DNA of 64,000 nt, taken from NCBI GenBank assembly GCA_963924555.1, contig OZ004591.1:6138001-6202000 (forward strand), given 5' to 3'. Origin of the DNA: Crambe crambe (Eukaryota > Porifera > Demospongiae > Poecilosclerida > Crambeidae). The notes beneath the pieces are model-generated. The model ran no database searches. It worked only from the letters and a program-made list of their open reading frames with translations, and was not told the DNA's origin. A program made the translations under genes and the position numbers. Below are positions 12,261 to 24,464 of this stretch, in pieces. Positions within the stretch are counted from its first letter, which is position 1; every line of letters starts with the position of its first letter.

Positions 12261-12816
12261 AATGGGGTGTGGCTTCAAGATATCCTGTGGGTAAGGTAAC
12301 AAAAGTACACAAAAATAGTCACAGCTTCTATTTGCTTTTCATTTATACTGCTTGTAGCCCAACAATTCAGCACTCTCCAAGATAGCCCTTTTCAAAGCCA
12401 TGATCTTTGCAGATCTGCTCGAGCAACATTGCGCGACATAATTTTTTTTTTTTTTTGATGACGCATGACGTCAGATTAAGGCCAGTACTGCTGACTCTGC
12501 AGAACAACTTGACCATGCGAGTTATTTTTCCACCGCCCTGCGAAAAAAATAAGTGGGCTGGCTTGCGAGACTATGACAGCACCTGCTGCACCTTCTCACA
12601 ACCTCTTGCAAGGAAACTTTTGAAAAGGCACTATCACTCAGAGCAATATTGCACATAATTCTTTAGCAAGTTATTATTGTATCACATCATGAGCCTGGTT
12701 ATTTCACGTTATTTCACATTACTTTCTCTCTGTATGTATCCCTTGCGGGCTTTACAATTAAATTTTGAATTTTGTAGTGTCATGGTGTGAGTGGGCGTGT
12801 TTTTTACGCGCCCGCC

Positions 12817-12823
12817 TATAAAT
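12817..12823 (+). promoter_or_regulatory. TATA box of the EF-hand gene
   Basis: TATAAAT stands 42 bp before the chosen ATG at 12865, predicting transcription start near 12847. The transcript would therefore begin downstream of the ATG at 12787, which rules that one out and supports 12865. Confidence 0.6.
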
Positions 12824-12864
12824 TGGCAGTGTCAGTTTGTACCTACATCACAACCGCCGACGAG

Positions 12865-13494
12865 ATGGCAACTAATGCAGCAACTGAAGGGGGAGTTGAA
12901 GCCCACTTGAAGCAGGATCAGTTTCGCGTTCGCATCGGGGCGTATTTTAAGTCACTGGACGAAGATAAAGACGGTATAGTTTCTAGAGAAGATTACTTAA
13001 GTATTGTCCAAAGGATCAATAAGATTAAGGAGGAAAGTCCGGATGCCATTGCCCGTCCAGATGCTATTCCCAAAGCAAAAGAAGCTATTTTGGCTTATGC
13101 TGATGCGGTGGGGCTTACTGAAGGTGTGAAAGCAAGCCTTGACGACTATCTAAAGATGGCAGCAAACGTATTTGCTCAGGAACTTGTGAAGTGGAACAGT
13201 GGAGAAACAACCCTGCTTGAAAATATGGACCAAGCTTTCTTTGATGTCTTCAACATGGATGATGAATTTGTGACCTTACAAGCATATAGAAATCAAGTGA
13301 GTATTTTAAATATATCTCATGAAGCTGCAGACAAAACTTTTAAACACATCCTGAGCATAAATAAAGGGGGACTCAATAATGGAAAAGTAACGAGAAAGGA
13401 TATTATCAATGCTCATTTTGGTTATTGGCACACTCTGGACAGAAGCAAAGATAAGATTTATCCTGATCATAAGAAGTTCGTACAAAAGAAATAA
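12865..13494 (+). CDS. Sarcoplasmic calcium-binding-like EF-hand protein
   Basis: Intronless, 209 residues, starting MATNAATEGG. The first EF-hand loop is clear: D32-E-D34-K-D36-G37-I38-V-S-R-E-D43, with Asp rather than Glu at position 12. Two later hands are degenerate: around FNMDDEFVTLQAY they lack the central Gly, and around NKGGLNNGKVTRKD they lack several acidic ligands. Size and spacing match the sarcoplasmic calcium-binding protein, calexcitin and luciferin-binding group of soluble cytosolic calcium buffers. There is no signal peptide. The TATA box and lack of introns suggest a compact, strongly expressed gene, or an old retrocopy that gained a promoter. One good site and two weak ones suggest reduced calcium stoichiometry. 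The exact family member cannot be fixed by eye. Confidence 0.8.
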   Translation: MATNAATEGGVEAHLKQDQFRVRIGAYFKSLDEDKDGIVSREDYLSIVQRINKIKEESPDAIARPDAIPKAKEAILAYADAVGLTEGVKASLDDYLKMAANVFAQELVKWNSGETTLLENMDQAFFDVFNMDDEFVTLQAYRNQVSILNISHEAADKTFKHILSINKGGLNNGKVTRKDIINAHFGYWHTLDRSKDKIYPDHKKFVQKK

Positions 13495-15635
13495 CCTTGC
13501 AAAGGAGACATGAAGTTACTTTAGTTGTAGTTAAAACACTATTTTTTGTGTGCATTAGCAGATTGTGATGGCCTCAATTATCTGTGATTTTGTCTCATCA
13601 TATCATGCATGTGTGACAACAATCAGTCACATGGTGTAGCCATATACCAAGATTAGATTAGCGTTGATAAATATGTCTGCATGCCATGTTTGTATAGGCC
13701 TCTTCAGAGGAGCTAGCTGCATGGTTCTCCCCAAGTAACCAGAGCCAAGAAGCGAGTCTTCCCCGCATGTATTGTAAGATCACCAATTGGGATGAAAGAG
13801 GAATATCTGGGTATAGTGGGAGAGCCATTATTCTCCCCAAACAGGGATAATATTATTAGGATCGATTAACCAGCTGATAATTGGGGGGATAAGAGAAAGG
13901 GACCCAGTACCCAAACCTCCAAGGCTAGCTAATGTCAAGTCGCATGTATCAATGGTCCTTAAGGTTCTGGTATACTGTTATCAATTTATTAGCAAACTCA
14001 TGAATTTTCAAGTATAGCAACTGGATTTGGTGATCACAACAATATTGTACTGGGCTTGGCATATACCAAAAATCATTTTTTGAAAACTGTGTTATGGCAT
14101 ATCAAAATTATTAGCCAAGAATCTTACACATTATGACAATCTATGAAATTCCTATTATGGATGTCTCCAAACAGGAAGGTTGCTAGGGAGATAACTCCAG
14201 AGCTGTTTAGCGAAAAAGCCAATTTTTGCCTAATTTTCATGGCAGCTTTGCCAACGCTTGTAACTCTCAGTAGCTATTGAACTTACTTTGATGATTTTTG
14301 CCTTTCCTCTATATTCTACAATGTAATATTGATTAGCTTAATCACACCTGACCTTGTGATTTGAAAAGTCTAGACTAAATACTCAATATTACGTTGATAG
14401 CTGATGAAATCTGCAGTGCAGAGATGTATATACAAGATTATCAAAATTTCATGCTCATTGGCGCACATTCGAGCTTGCTTATGCGCGCACATTATGTAAA
14501 GCGTGAGCAGCTGCTCTCAATTGATTGAGGCATTCTCTGTGTTAGGGGCCAGACATCATATCTACAAAAGTATCTGGACACTGACTCTCTAGGACGATCC
14601 AGCTGTTGCTTCGCTGCGTCGTCTAGCTAGCTAGCTCAGCTCCTAGATCAATCGACCTTGTGCTATTTTCAGATTCGTAATCGGAATTAATTTTGGCAAT
14701 TGAGTCTTCAACCACCAAACCACCAAATCAAATTCTCTGCCAATATTTCCGGCCATATGGTAGTCACTCAATTTATAGACTAATTCAGTGGCTTCAGAAG
14801 GCAGAAGCTGTTTCTGCACTGAACGATTCTGCGATTTCTTTTAATGTGCACTGCAGAAAGGTCACACCCATCATGATGATCAGCTGATCAATTGTTGTTA
14901 CAGTTCTGATATAATCTAGCAATGATCACAAAATGTTCAATGTGTTATTTTTTGAGGCTACTGGGGCTGAGACATGCCAAAAAAATTGGGGGGGGGGGGG
15001 GGGACATTGGCAAATACAGTGAGTAATATAGCTAGCTTTGTGTCTATAAATTCTTTTGTGAATGAACAGTATTATTCTAAACAAGGCTTGCCTTTTAGCT
15101 TGGCTGCATTTAATTAGTACTATGTAGCAGCAGCTGCTCGGCTGGCTGGTGACTATTCAATTATTTATTCGTGCATGAGGAGTGTCATTTAAGAATGCCA
15201 CTTTGACTCAATCTAGTCCTTCTAACCTTGTGCCATGGTTATGGTCTCATGATCACTGTGGTAAGTGGACTAGAGTACTAGACTAGTTCATTTTTTCTGT
15301 GGCTTAGCAGCTGGCTTATAATTATATTTAATTTTATGAAGTACTGCAATTACATGTAAACAATCCCTCTCTGAGTTTCCAGTAAATAACAATAACTGCC
15401 ACTTTATATATCATACACTAAAGCCAAATCATAGTTAGCAACACCTGAGATCAGTTATTATTATGCTTCAAAATTGTGCCAGTGGGCAGTGGATCACTGG
15501 TTTTAGTTCATGATGACCACTGATAATGATTGCATCAGTGTAACCACTGCATTTTTATGGTTTTACTGTTCGTGGTAAATTCATACATTTTTCGGCGGTG
15601 CTAGGCAACCAACCTGTAGCTATGATGGATAGGGG
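13495..15635. other. Gene-free intergenic DNA
   Basis: No coding exon, RNA gene or sizeable repeat was recognised. It holds short AT-rich stretches, TAGCTA runs (about 14624-14640) and a poly-G run at about 14987-15003. A 3' UTR for the EF-hand gene probably occupies the first few hundred bases. Confidence 0.5.
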
Positions 15636-17365
15636 AAAGGCTAATAACTACAGAAATAGAGACTGACTGACAGAACACAGACAGATTGACATACAGAGGT
15701 GCATATACAGCTCACTAGAAGGTTCAATGAAGTCCAGATTTTGACACTTGCAGTGCTGAAGAAGTCTCTCATGAGTCCGAGCTTGACTTGACATGCACTC
15801 CTGACAGGTCTAAACTGCAATGCGACAAAGGAACCATCTATTTCATCTCCATTAAGGATTTCCAATTGCTAGCAGCTGGGGTTAACCACGGCTACCTTTG
15901 AGATCAAAGAGCACTATAGTTGTGGTATGTTTGAGCTGGAATGAACTGAAGGCAATGAAGAAATATATACTTATTTGTATTTATGCATGATGCTCTGCGT
16001 ATGTTATACCTGTGAAGAAAACACTGATAGCAAGAAAGTTTCTGCATGCGCAATCTAGTTAATATTGATTGTGCATGCTATTGTTAGGACATAATGGTAC
16101 AAACATACATAGCTACTATGTAGTACAAAATTCTATAGCCAACAGGTGCATGTTAGAAATTATAACTCGCAAATACATTGAATGGGGTGCATGACCAGGG
16201 TACTCCATCTGCTGGTGCATCCCTACTTTTTATGAAGTAGCTATTCATCTCTTACTCATACGTATAAAGACTTCATATCTGTCAATCACACAGAAATAAC
16301 TGGATTAAAATCTAAAACTCAACCACCCTTTAAAATGCAACACAGCAGTAACCAAATCTAATTACACTCCATAGCAGAGATGAAGTACATTTCCTATAAT
16401 CCCATTGGAAGTCTATATATTATGTTGGAAATTTATGGTATAGTAACACCATTCATCTGTGACCGTGTTACTCCACCCTTAATAGTCATGTAGGGTTGTA
16501 ATAAGCTGCTAAACTTCGTTTCACAACACATGGCTAGCTAGTTAGTGATAGCTACAAGGAAATTTACAAAGGGGTGTAAAGTGATCCATAGTAACACACA
16601 CTACACCGAAACAATCCTGGACTTGTAGCACCACAGAAGGAAACCTCATTATGAGTGCTTCAGTGTACCTATGGTGGTGTGTGTGTGTATGTGCACATGT
16701 AGCACTTCTGTTTTTGGAGTCATTATTAGCTACATACGTTTGATTGTCTGAGATGACATACCGTATAGCACGATATTTTCGTGGGTAAAATTTTTTGTGA
16801 ATTTCGTGGTTTTGAAAAAATTATACACGAGAATAAGGGATCACACATCAATATTTGCAAAATCACGAAAATTTTGACCCACGAAAAATTTGTGCCATAG
16901 CTAGCTATACATGTGAGCTTTCTCAGTAATTGATTAGCATACTTATGGAGGATATCCTCATCCTCCACATTTCTTAATTGATGCCACATTGATTGTATAC
17001 ACCCGTGATAGCTGTGCATGCATGCATGATTTCATCAGATTATGTGAGATGTGGTAAGGAAATATGACCCACCACATAATGTGGCATCAATTAAGAAATG
17101 TGGAGGATGAGGATATCCTCCATAAGTATACTAATCAATTACTGAGAAAGCTCACATGTATAGCTAGCTATGGCACAAATTTTTCGTAGGTCAAAATTTT
17201 CATGGTTTTGGATGTGTGATCCCTTATTCTCATGTATTATTTTTTCAAAACCACGAAATTCACAAAAAATTTTACCCAAGAAAATATCGCGCTATACGGT
17301 ATGTCATCTCAGACAATCAAACGTATGTAGCTAATAATGACTCCAAAAACAGAAGTGCTATATAT

Positions 17366-17404
<39 letters not shown>

Positions 17405-18439
17405 ATAGGTACACTGAAGCACTCATAATGAGGTTTCCTTCTGTGGTGCTAATCATGCTAACAAGTCCAGGATTGTTTTGGTGTAATGTGTGTTACTATG
17501 GATCACTTTACACACCTTTGTAAATTTCCTTGTAGCTATCACTAGCTAGCTAGCCATGTGTTGTGAAACGAAGTTTAGCAGCTTATTACAACACTACATG
17601 CAGTACATGACTATTAAGGGTGGAGTAACACGGTCACAGATGAATGGTGTTACTATGCCATAAATTTCCAACATAATATATAGACTTCCAATGGGATTAT
17701 AGGAAATGTACTTCATCTCTGCTATGGAGTGTAATTAGATTTGGTTACTGCTGTGTTGCATTTTAAAGGGTGGTTGAGTTTTAGATTTTAATCCAGTTAT
17801 TTCTGTGTGATTGACAGATATGAAGTCTTTATACGTATGAGTAAGAGATGAATAGCTACTTCATAAAAAGTAGGGATGCACCAGCAGATGGAGTACCCTG
17901 GTCATGCACCCCATTCAATGTATTTGCGAGTTATAATTTCTAACATGCACCTGTTGGCTATAGAATTTTGTACTACATAGTAGCTATGTATGTTTGTACC
18001 ATTATGTCCTAACAATAGCATGCACAATCAATATTAACTAGATTGCGCATGCAGAAACTTTCTTGCTATCAGTGTTTTCTTCACAGGTATAACATACGCA
18101 GAGCATCATGCATAAATACAAATAAGTATATTTCTTCATTGCCTTCAGTCCATTCCAGCTCAAACATATTGATTTTAAAGGTAGCCGTGGTTAACCTCAG
18201 CTGCTAGCAATTGGAAATCCTTAATTAATGGAGATGAAATAGATGGTTCTTATGTCTCATTGCAGTTTAGACCTGTCAGGAGTGCATGTCAAGCTCGGAC
18301 TCATGAGAGACTTCTTCAGCACTGCAAGTGTCAAAATCTGGACTTCATTGAACCTTCTAGTGAGCTGTATATGCACCTCTGTATGTCAATCTGTCTGTGT
18401 TCTGTCAGTCAGTCTCTATTTCTGTAGCTATTAGCCTTT
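15636..18439. repeat. 2.8 kb near-perfect palindrome (1.36 kb inverted arms)
   Basis: Arm 15636-16990 is repeated in reverse at 17078-18439, around an 87 bp unique spacer (16991-17077). The arms differ by scattered bases, a short indel near 15900/18175 and a longer (CA)n tract in the right arm (17370-17402). All frames inside are short and mirrored in the other arm. No transposase pattern was recognised, so this is either a fold-back element or an inverted duplication. An assembly artefact is unlikely because the arms differ. Confidence 0.85.
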
Positions 18440-18639
18440 ACATTTACTAGGAAAAAAATTTTCCGGTAAGGCCATAGAATCTACTAGATGAAGGTATGTT
18501 TGCTGCTTATAAGAACTAGCATAAATAAACTAGGGCAATGTACAACATTTGAGTCGCAGCGAGCGAGCGAGCAAGTATTCCTATAGGCCTATAGGCTTGC
18601 TGATAGCTACTCATTTGTGCTTTCAATTCCTTAGAAGAT

Positions 18640-20850
18640 TTTGATGTGAGTTTTATATGCAAGTGGCAGGCAGCTGCATACATAGAAAACTGTATGGCTT
18701 ACCTCAAAGCACCTAGTGCTTAGATAAGCCTTGAGCCTATTGCCCAAAAGGCTGTAGAAATGTTGAGCTGATAGTTCATTTGTGCTTTGCTGTTGAGTTA
18801 TGTAAGTGGCAGGCAGCTGCATGCATAGAAAGCTAAGTACTTACCACAAAGTCTACAATCCACTTAGATAAGCCTAGCCCTACTACCCACAAACAAAGCG
18901 ATGTAGAAATCAATCAAGCAATTACAACTGGAACATGCGAGCATGCGCATAAATGCACGCGCAGGGCGCTACTATTGCACGACACGTACGTACGTACGTA
19001 CGTACACCTGGGGCATTTTGGAGTGTAGACCAATAAGTCATGACCTGAGAGTCAGCTCACTCGCTTCGCTCGCTCGTATGGCAAGCCATCAGTATCAAAA
19101 CTAGGGCAATGTTCAACATTCAGTTGACAGCGAGCGAGCAAGCAAGTATTCTTCAACGATTTTCATTTGCTGTTGAGTATCTGTAGCAATGTGCAGCATT
19201 TGATAGTGAGCAATTAAAGTAGCTGATAGGCTTCAGTGCTTGATATTGTTAAGAGTCATGTAAGTGGTGGCAGGCAGCTGCATACATGCTTACCTCAAAG
19301 CACTTAGATAAGCCTAGTGCCTACAAGCCGCTTAGATAAGCCTCTTGTCAGTCTTGTGCCTGCTGCCCAAAAGGCTGTAGAAATGTTGAGCTGATAGTTC
19401 ATTTGTGCTTTGCTGTTGTGTTATGTAGCTAAGTGGCAGGCAGCTGCATGCATAGAAAGCTAAGTACTTACCACAAAGCACTTGGATATGTCTAGTGCCT
19501 ACAATCCACTTAGATAAGCCTAGCCCTACTATCCACCATGCTATATACAAAGCGGATGTAGAAATAAATTGTGACCCAATTTGAGAAAAGGGACCACTTC
19601 ACGCAGAATTTCAAAATGGAGTTATTAGTACCACGCTATAGCTCATTGCCTTAGAAGTTCATTGATACTACGCTTGAAGCTAGATCTTAAACTGCCGCGG
19701 AGCTATAAGCGCTAGAAGTGCATCGCCTCAGAGAAAGATTCAGTAAGCGTTTTGCAATAAACGCGTGTCTAAACATTGAACTTCCGGTCAATACCCAATT
19801 CTCCGTAAATCTCTACGTGAGTCCGTATAATACGATGACATCATTCAATTTTTCTTACCTCGTGTAGCAGCTGGACAGAGAAGAAGTAGACTTAGCTTTA
19901 CTGCGTTCTTGTCTTTGAGCGTTTGGGTGATCTAAGATATGCAAGACATGGGACAAGCTCTAAACAATGATCAGGTAAAGTTTGGGTAGATAGCTGTTTG
20001 TAAATCCATAGTGTACAGTAGTTTTAAATACTGGTAAGTTTTATTATCCTATCTCTATGTTTTAAGCTTTATTTGTTGATTCGTGTGGAAGCAGTGTTTG
20101 TCTGGGTTGGAATCTAGACACTGGTGGGATCAGGGCTGTGTTTTTCATTGTCAACAGGCCTGGAGTTTAAGGAGACAGATGAATTTCATTCAGCACCTCC
20201 AGATCGGGATTTTCTGACCTATGAAGTTGGATGGCTTCTACCACAGCCTCTTCCTATCTGTAGCTAGCTAAATATGTGTAGCTAAGTTGTGTATTCAGTA
20301 GAAACAATCGATATGAAAATTCATTATTATGTGGGGATTTCCCTTTATTTCCGCGCACTATGCTCTTACGTCCTCCGTAATTGAACATTAAAATTTGGGC
20401 ACGTAGGATGTGAAATAAGTTCAGGGTGAGGTAGCTCACTTCAACTCGAGCGCTTGCCTACTTCAAAGCCTTCCCACTTCCTGAAATTTGGCAGGAAGTT
20501 AGACAAAGGACTGGAGATACTGTAGAGGCAATAAAAAGGAAGTGAATAAAAAAATTAATTTTACCTAAGGCTAACTTTAAACGCGCATATCTCAAAATTA
20601 AATCCTGCGTGAAGTGGTCCCTTTTCTAAAATTATATCACAATTAAGCAATTGCAACTGGAGCATGCGCATAAATGCACGCGCAGGGGCGCTACTATTGC
20701 ACGACACGTACGTACGTACGTACGCCTGGGGCATTTTGGAGTGTAGACCTAGATATATATATATATATATTTAAAATTTCAATGAGTCATGACCTGAGAG
20801 TCAGCTCACTCGCTTCGCTCGCTCGTATGGCAAGCCATCAGTATCAAAAA
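18640..20850. repeat. Direct duplications of a host repeat
   Basis: 18650-18860 and 19260-19530 share GTGGCAGGCAGCTGCATGCA and AAGTACTTACCACAAAG. 18899-19100 and 20644-20849 share GCGCTACTATTGCACGACAC, a run of (ACGT)n, CCTGGGGCATTTTGGAGTGT and CAGCTCACTCGCTTCGCTCG. The second pair gives the pre-insertion form of the element at 19568-20643. No gene was recognised. Confidence 0.75.
19568..20643. mobile_element. 1.08 kb element with terminal inverted repeats and TAA target duplication
   Basis: Left end ATTGTGACCCAATTTGAGAA and AAGGGACCACTTCACGCAG (to about 19606) is mirrored at 20605-20643 with a few differences. TAA is present on both sides (19565-19567 and 20644-20646). A 3 bp T(A/T)A duplication fits the PIF/Harbinger group. 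The paralogous empty site is at about 18903-18925. No transposase is encoded. A stretch at 19870-19975 ends at a plausible GTAAAG donor and may be a captured exon. Confidence 0.75.
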
Positions 20851-22625
20851 TAAATTCAGATGTACTTCCCACACCTACGTCTTAAACGTACGTCCGAAAT
20901 AAACACGTACGTCCGAATTGGAAAATACGCATGCGCAGTTAACGACATTCCAGCTAGCAGCTGCATGCTTGCGGCAATCACTCTATAGTGCCTACAATAA
21001 TGAAGAGAGAAAGAAGTGATTGAACAGAAGGAATTAGAAGCGTACATCAAGAGCAAACTTCCTTGTTCGAGTTCCAACTCCCCACTCTTGCTACCATATG
21101 ACGATGGTTGTCCTCAGGTGCGGGGTAATTATATATTATCAGGGCTTGGCCGACGTCCTATAGCACATACTTGTGATTGTACTCTTGAACTCCCCACATG
21201 AACTATGATCCAATCGATTCTTAGCAAAGTTAATAAAGAGTTTTCTTTTTGAATGGATGCACTGTGACTGAACTGCTAACATAGGCTGGTCATCTAGCTA
21301 GCTTATCATGTATCTGAATTTTATAATAATAATAATAAACCAAAAAATTACACTATGTATTGTAATGTTTCTTCATAAATGTCTACGCCATGGTTATCTG
21401 ATGAACCAAGTGGATCGATGGCCAGTTTTAGGGCTCTGATATCTTGATCAGAAAATTTAATTCTGTTTTCAGGAACCACCACTCCATCCTGATCATCAGT
21501 CTCAAGAGTTCCATCCAGATCTACACCGTAGTTAGTATCAACAGAATCATCAAAGTCAAGGGCATCAATATTGGAATTCTGTAGTATCAAACAACCAGCA
21601 GTGCATGTATAATTGTTGAGGGGTTTTATGGATGGCAGTTCTTATGGAATGATTGTTCCAACCTTGAGAAAACTCAATCAAACTTCTGTTAATTCTTGGG
21701 ATGTATACATAATGCAGAGCCCACAAAATCTAGTAACTCTTGCTCCTCCATTAAGAAAATCTCGTACACACTAGAAGCACGATTGTTGGAAGTGCATCTT
21801 AAATAGATATTAGCCGACTATAACCATCGATGGCACCATTCTCCATCTAATCAGTTTATGGTGAGAGTCTGATAAATGATAAACACAGCACAAAGAAAGG
21901 CTTTTAATAAATTAATGGTATAGCTATAATGAGTTAGGTCCAGGTACTGAATAAGGTTGCCATCTAATAGAGCCTGGTAAGCATCACAACACAATGGATT
22001 TCAGTACATTTCGTACTCTTTCTCTGGATGATATTACTTAGCCACTTGATATACATATACATACCTGTAGAGAGTCATTCTACTGATACCAATTATTGCT
22101 GCAATTTCTGTCCATTAATAAAGGAAAGAGATGACAAGTATTTGGAAACATCAAAAGAGGGTCTTCCTCGACCAGTCGACAACATCATAATTATGTGGAC
22201 GTGGTGAATATTGGTGATGATCACCTTCCAGCATTGTTATATACTCCTCCCACTTTTTTTTGCATAGTATGCAAACATTTCAAAAGCTGAGATAAAGAAG
22301 CTATACATTCTTGCAGCTCTGATTGTTCCGAACTTCTACTAATGCTATCAAGCAAGCAAACTGGAACAAGTAGAAATGCACAGCTCAAGTCCCTCAATAA
22401 CATATTCAGAGTGGCTATGCCAAACTGCCGCTCGGCTCCTTTGCGCGAATTCGGTGAGTTGAACTTGTATACTGCTCATGTGATAATCATGTGATAAAAA
22501 AGGGGGGGAAATGTGCTCAAGAAGTATGCGCGCGTGCGCAGAATGAAATTAGACGTACGTGTTTATTTCGGACGTACGTTTTAACGGTGTTTCGAAGGTA
22601 CGTTTCGGACGTACATCTGAATATA
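20850..22625 (-). mobile_element. Dead DDE transposon, copy 1
   Basis: The ends are related inverted repeats built from TTCAGATGTAC and CGTACGTCCGAAATAAACAC (20855-20935 and about 22540-22620). The interior is the mirror image of copy 2. A decayed transposase lies on the minus strand. The 24 bp flank TATGGCAAGCCATCAGTATC plus AAAA occurs just outside the left end (20826), between the two copies (22639), inverted beyond copy 2 (30494-30517) and once without any transposon (19077). Confidence 0.75.
21348..22403 (-). pseudogene. Integrase-core (DDE) transposase pseudogene, copy 1
   Basis: Fragments in order along the minus strand: a start MLLRDLSCAFLLVPVC (22403), a GRPSFDVSKYL helix-turn-helix-like stretch, an IDGYSRLI core motif, an IN.SL..F..GW..H-like stretch, and an acidic C-terminal part (DALDFDDSVDTNYGVDLDG, ending at 21348). 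These motifs belong to the IDGYSRLIVYL family of integrase-core transposases, common in fish, cnidarians and sponges. Frameshifts and stops separate the pieces, so it is dead. An open stretch on the opposite strand (21016-21201) is conserved in both copies, but I could not assign it. Confidence 0.7.
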
Positions 22626-22934
22626 ATTGCAGCGATAGTATGGCAAGCCATCAGTATCAAAATTATATTCAGATGTACGTCCGAAACGTACCTTCGAAAC
22701 ACCGTTAAAACGTACGTCCGAAATAAACACGTACGTCTAATTTCATTCTGCGCACGCGCGCATACTTCTTGAGCACATTTTTTCCCCTTTTTTATCACAT
22801 GATTATCACATGAGCAGTATACAAGTTCAATTCACAATAAAAATTAAAAATAAAAAAAATAAATAAATAAAAACTTCAATTCACCGAATTCGCGCGAAGG
22901 AGCCGAGCGGCAGTTTGGCATAGCCACTCTGAAT

Positions 22935-23990
22935 ATGTTATTGAGAGACTTGAGCTGTGCATTTCTACTTGTTCCAGTTTGCTTGCTTGATAGCATTAGT
23001 AGAAATTCGGAACAATCAGAGCTGCAAGAATGTATAGCTTCTTTATCTCAGCTTTTGAAACGTTTGCATACTATGCACAAAAAAAAGTGGGAGGAGTATA
23101 TAACAATGCTGGAAGGTGATCATCACCAATATTCACCACGTCCACATAATTATGATGTTGTCGACTGGTGAGGAAGACCCTCTTTTGATGTTTCCAAATA
23201 CTTGTCATCTCTTTCCTTTATTAATGGACAGAAATTGCAGCAATAATTGGTATCAGTAGAATGACTCTCTACAGGTACGTATGTATATCAAGTGGCTAGG
23301 TAATATCATCCAGAGAAAGAGTACGAAATGTACTGAAATCCATTGTGTTGTGATGCTTACCAGGCTCTATTAGATGGCAACCTTATTCAGTACCTGGACC
23401 TAACTCATTATAGCTATACCATTAATTTATTAAAAGCCTTTCTTTGTGCTGTGTTTATCATTTATCAGACTCTCACCATAAACTGATTAGATGGAGAATG
23501 GTGCCATCGATGGTTATAGTCGGCTAATAATCTATTCAAGATGCACTTCCAACAATCGTGCTTCTAGTGTGTACGAGATTTTCTTAATGGAGGAGCAAGA
23601 GTTACTAGATTTTGTGGGCTCTGCATTATGTATACATCCCAAGAATTAACAAGAAGTTTGATTGAGTTTTCTCAAGGTTGGAACAATCATTCCATAAGAA
23701 CTGCCAACCATAAAACCCCTCAACAATTATACATGCACTGCTGGTTGTTTGATACTACAGAATTCCAATATTGATGCCCTTGACTTTGATGATTCTGTTG
23801 ATACTAACTACGGTGTAGATCTGGATGGAACTCTTGAGACTGATGATCAGGATGGAGTGGTGGTTCCTGAAAACAGAATTAAATTTTCTGATCAAGATAT
23901 CAGAGCCCCATCAATCCACTTGGTTCATCAGATAACCATGGCATAGACATTTATGAAGAAACATTACAATACATATCGCTCTACATTAAC
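22935..23990 (+). pseudogene. Integrase-core (DDE) transposase pseudogene, copy 2
   Basis: It begins MLLRDLSCAFLLVPVC and is readable to HNYDVVDW (23168), where a TGA interrupts before GRPSFDVSKYL. Later pieces are IDGYSRLIIYSRCTSNNRAS (about 23508) and WNNHSIRTANHKTPQQLY (about 23685), then the acidic end with DALDFDDSVDT (23770). The N-terminal reading frame is longer than in copy 1, where a one-base change shifts it after LHTMQKK. Both copies share the later breaks, so the family was already dead when duplicated. Confidence 0.75.
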
Positions 23991-24464
23991 CCAAGTGTAA
24001 TTTTTTGGTTTATTATTATTATTATAAAATTCAGATACATGATAAGCTAGCTAGATGACCAGCCTATGTTAGCAGTTCAGTCACAGTGCATCCATTCAAA
24101 AAGAAAACTCTTTATTAACTTTGCTAAGAATCGATTGGATCATAGTTCATATATGTTGTGGGGAGTTTAAGAGTACAATCACAAGTATGTGCTATAGGAC
24201 GTCGGCCAAGCCCTGATAATATATAATTACCCCGCACCTGAGGACAACCATCGTCATATGGTAGCAAGAGTGGGGAGTTGGAACTCGAACAAGGAAGTTT
24301 GCTCTTGACTTCTAATTCCTTCTGTTCAATCACTTCTTTCTCTCTTCTCCATTATTGTAGGCACTATAGAGTGATAGTCTCGCGGGCCCGACCCTTTACC
24401 AACCGCGAGGGAAGGAAAGAGTCCAATACATGATTTTGTTTCAACATAGATATAAGAGGTTTTA

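Noticed and set aside
12787..12864. Longer N terminus for the EF-hand protein starting at 12787
   Set aside because: The TATA box at 12817 lies downstream of that ATG, so the transcript would not include it.
22491..22798. Mirror-image 93-residue open frames on both strands
   Set aside because: They arise from the palindrome of two transposon ends; both strands read the same terminal repeat. Not genes.
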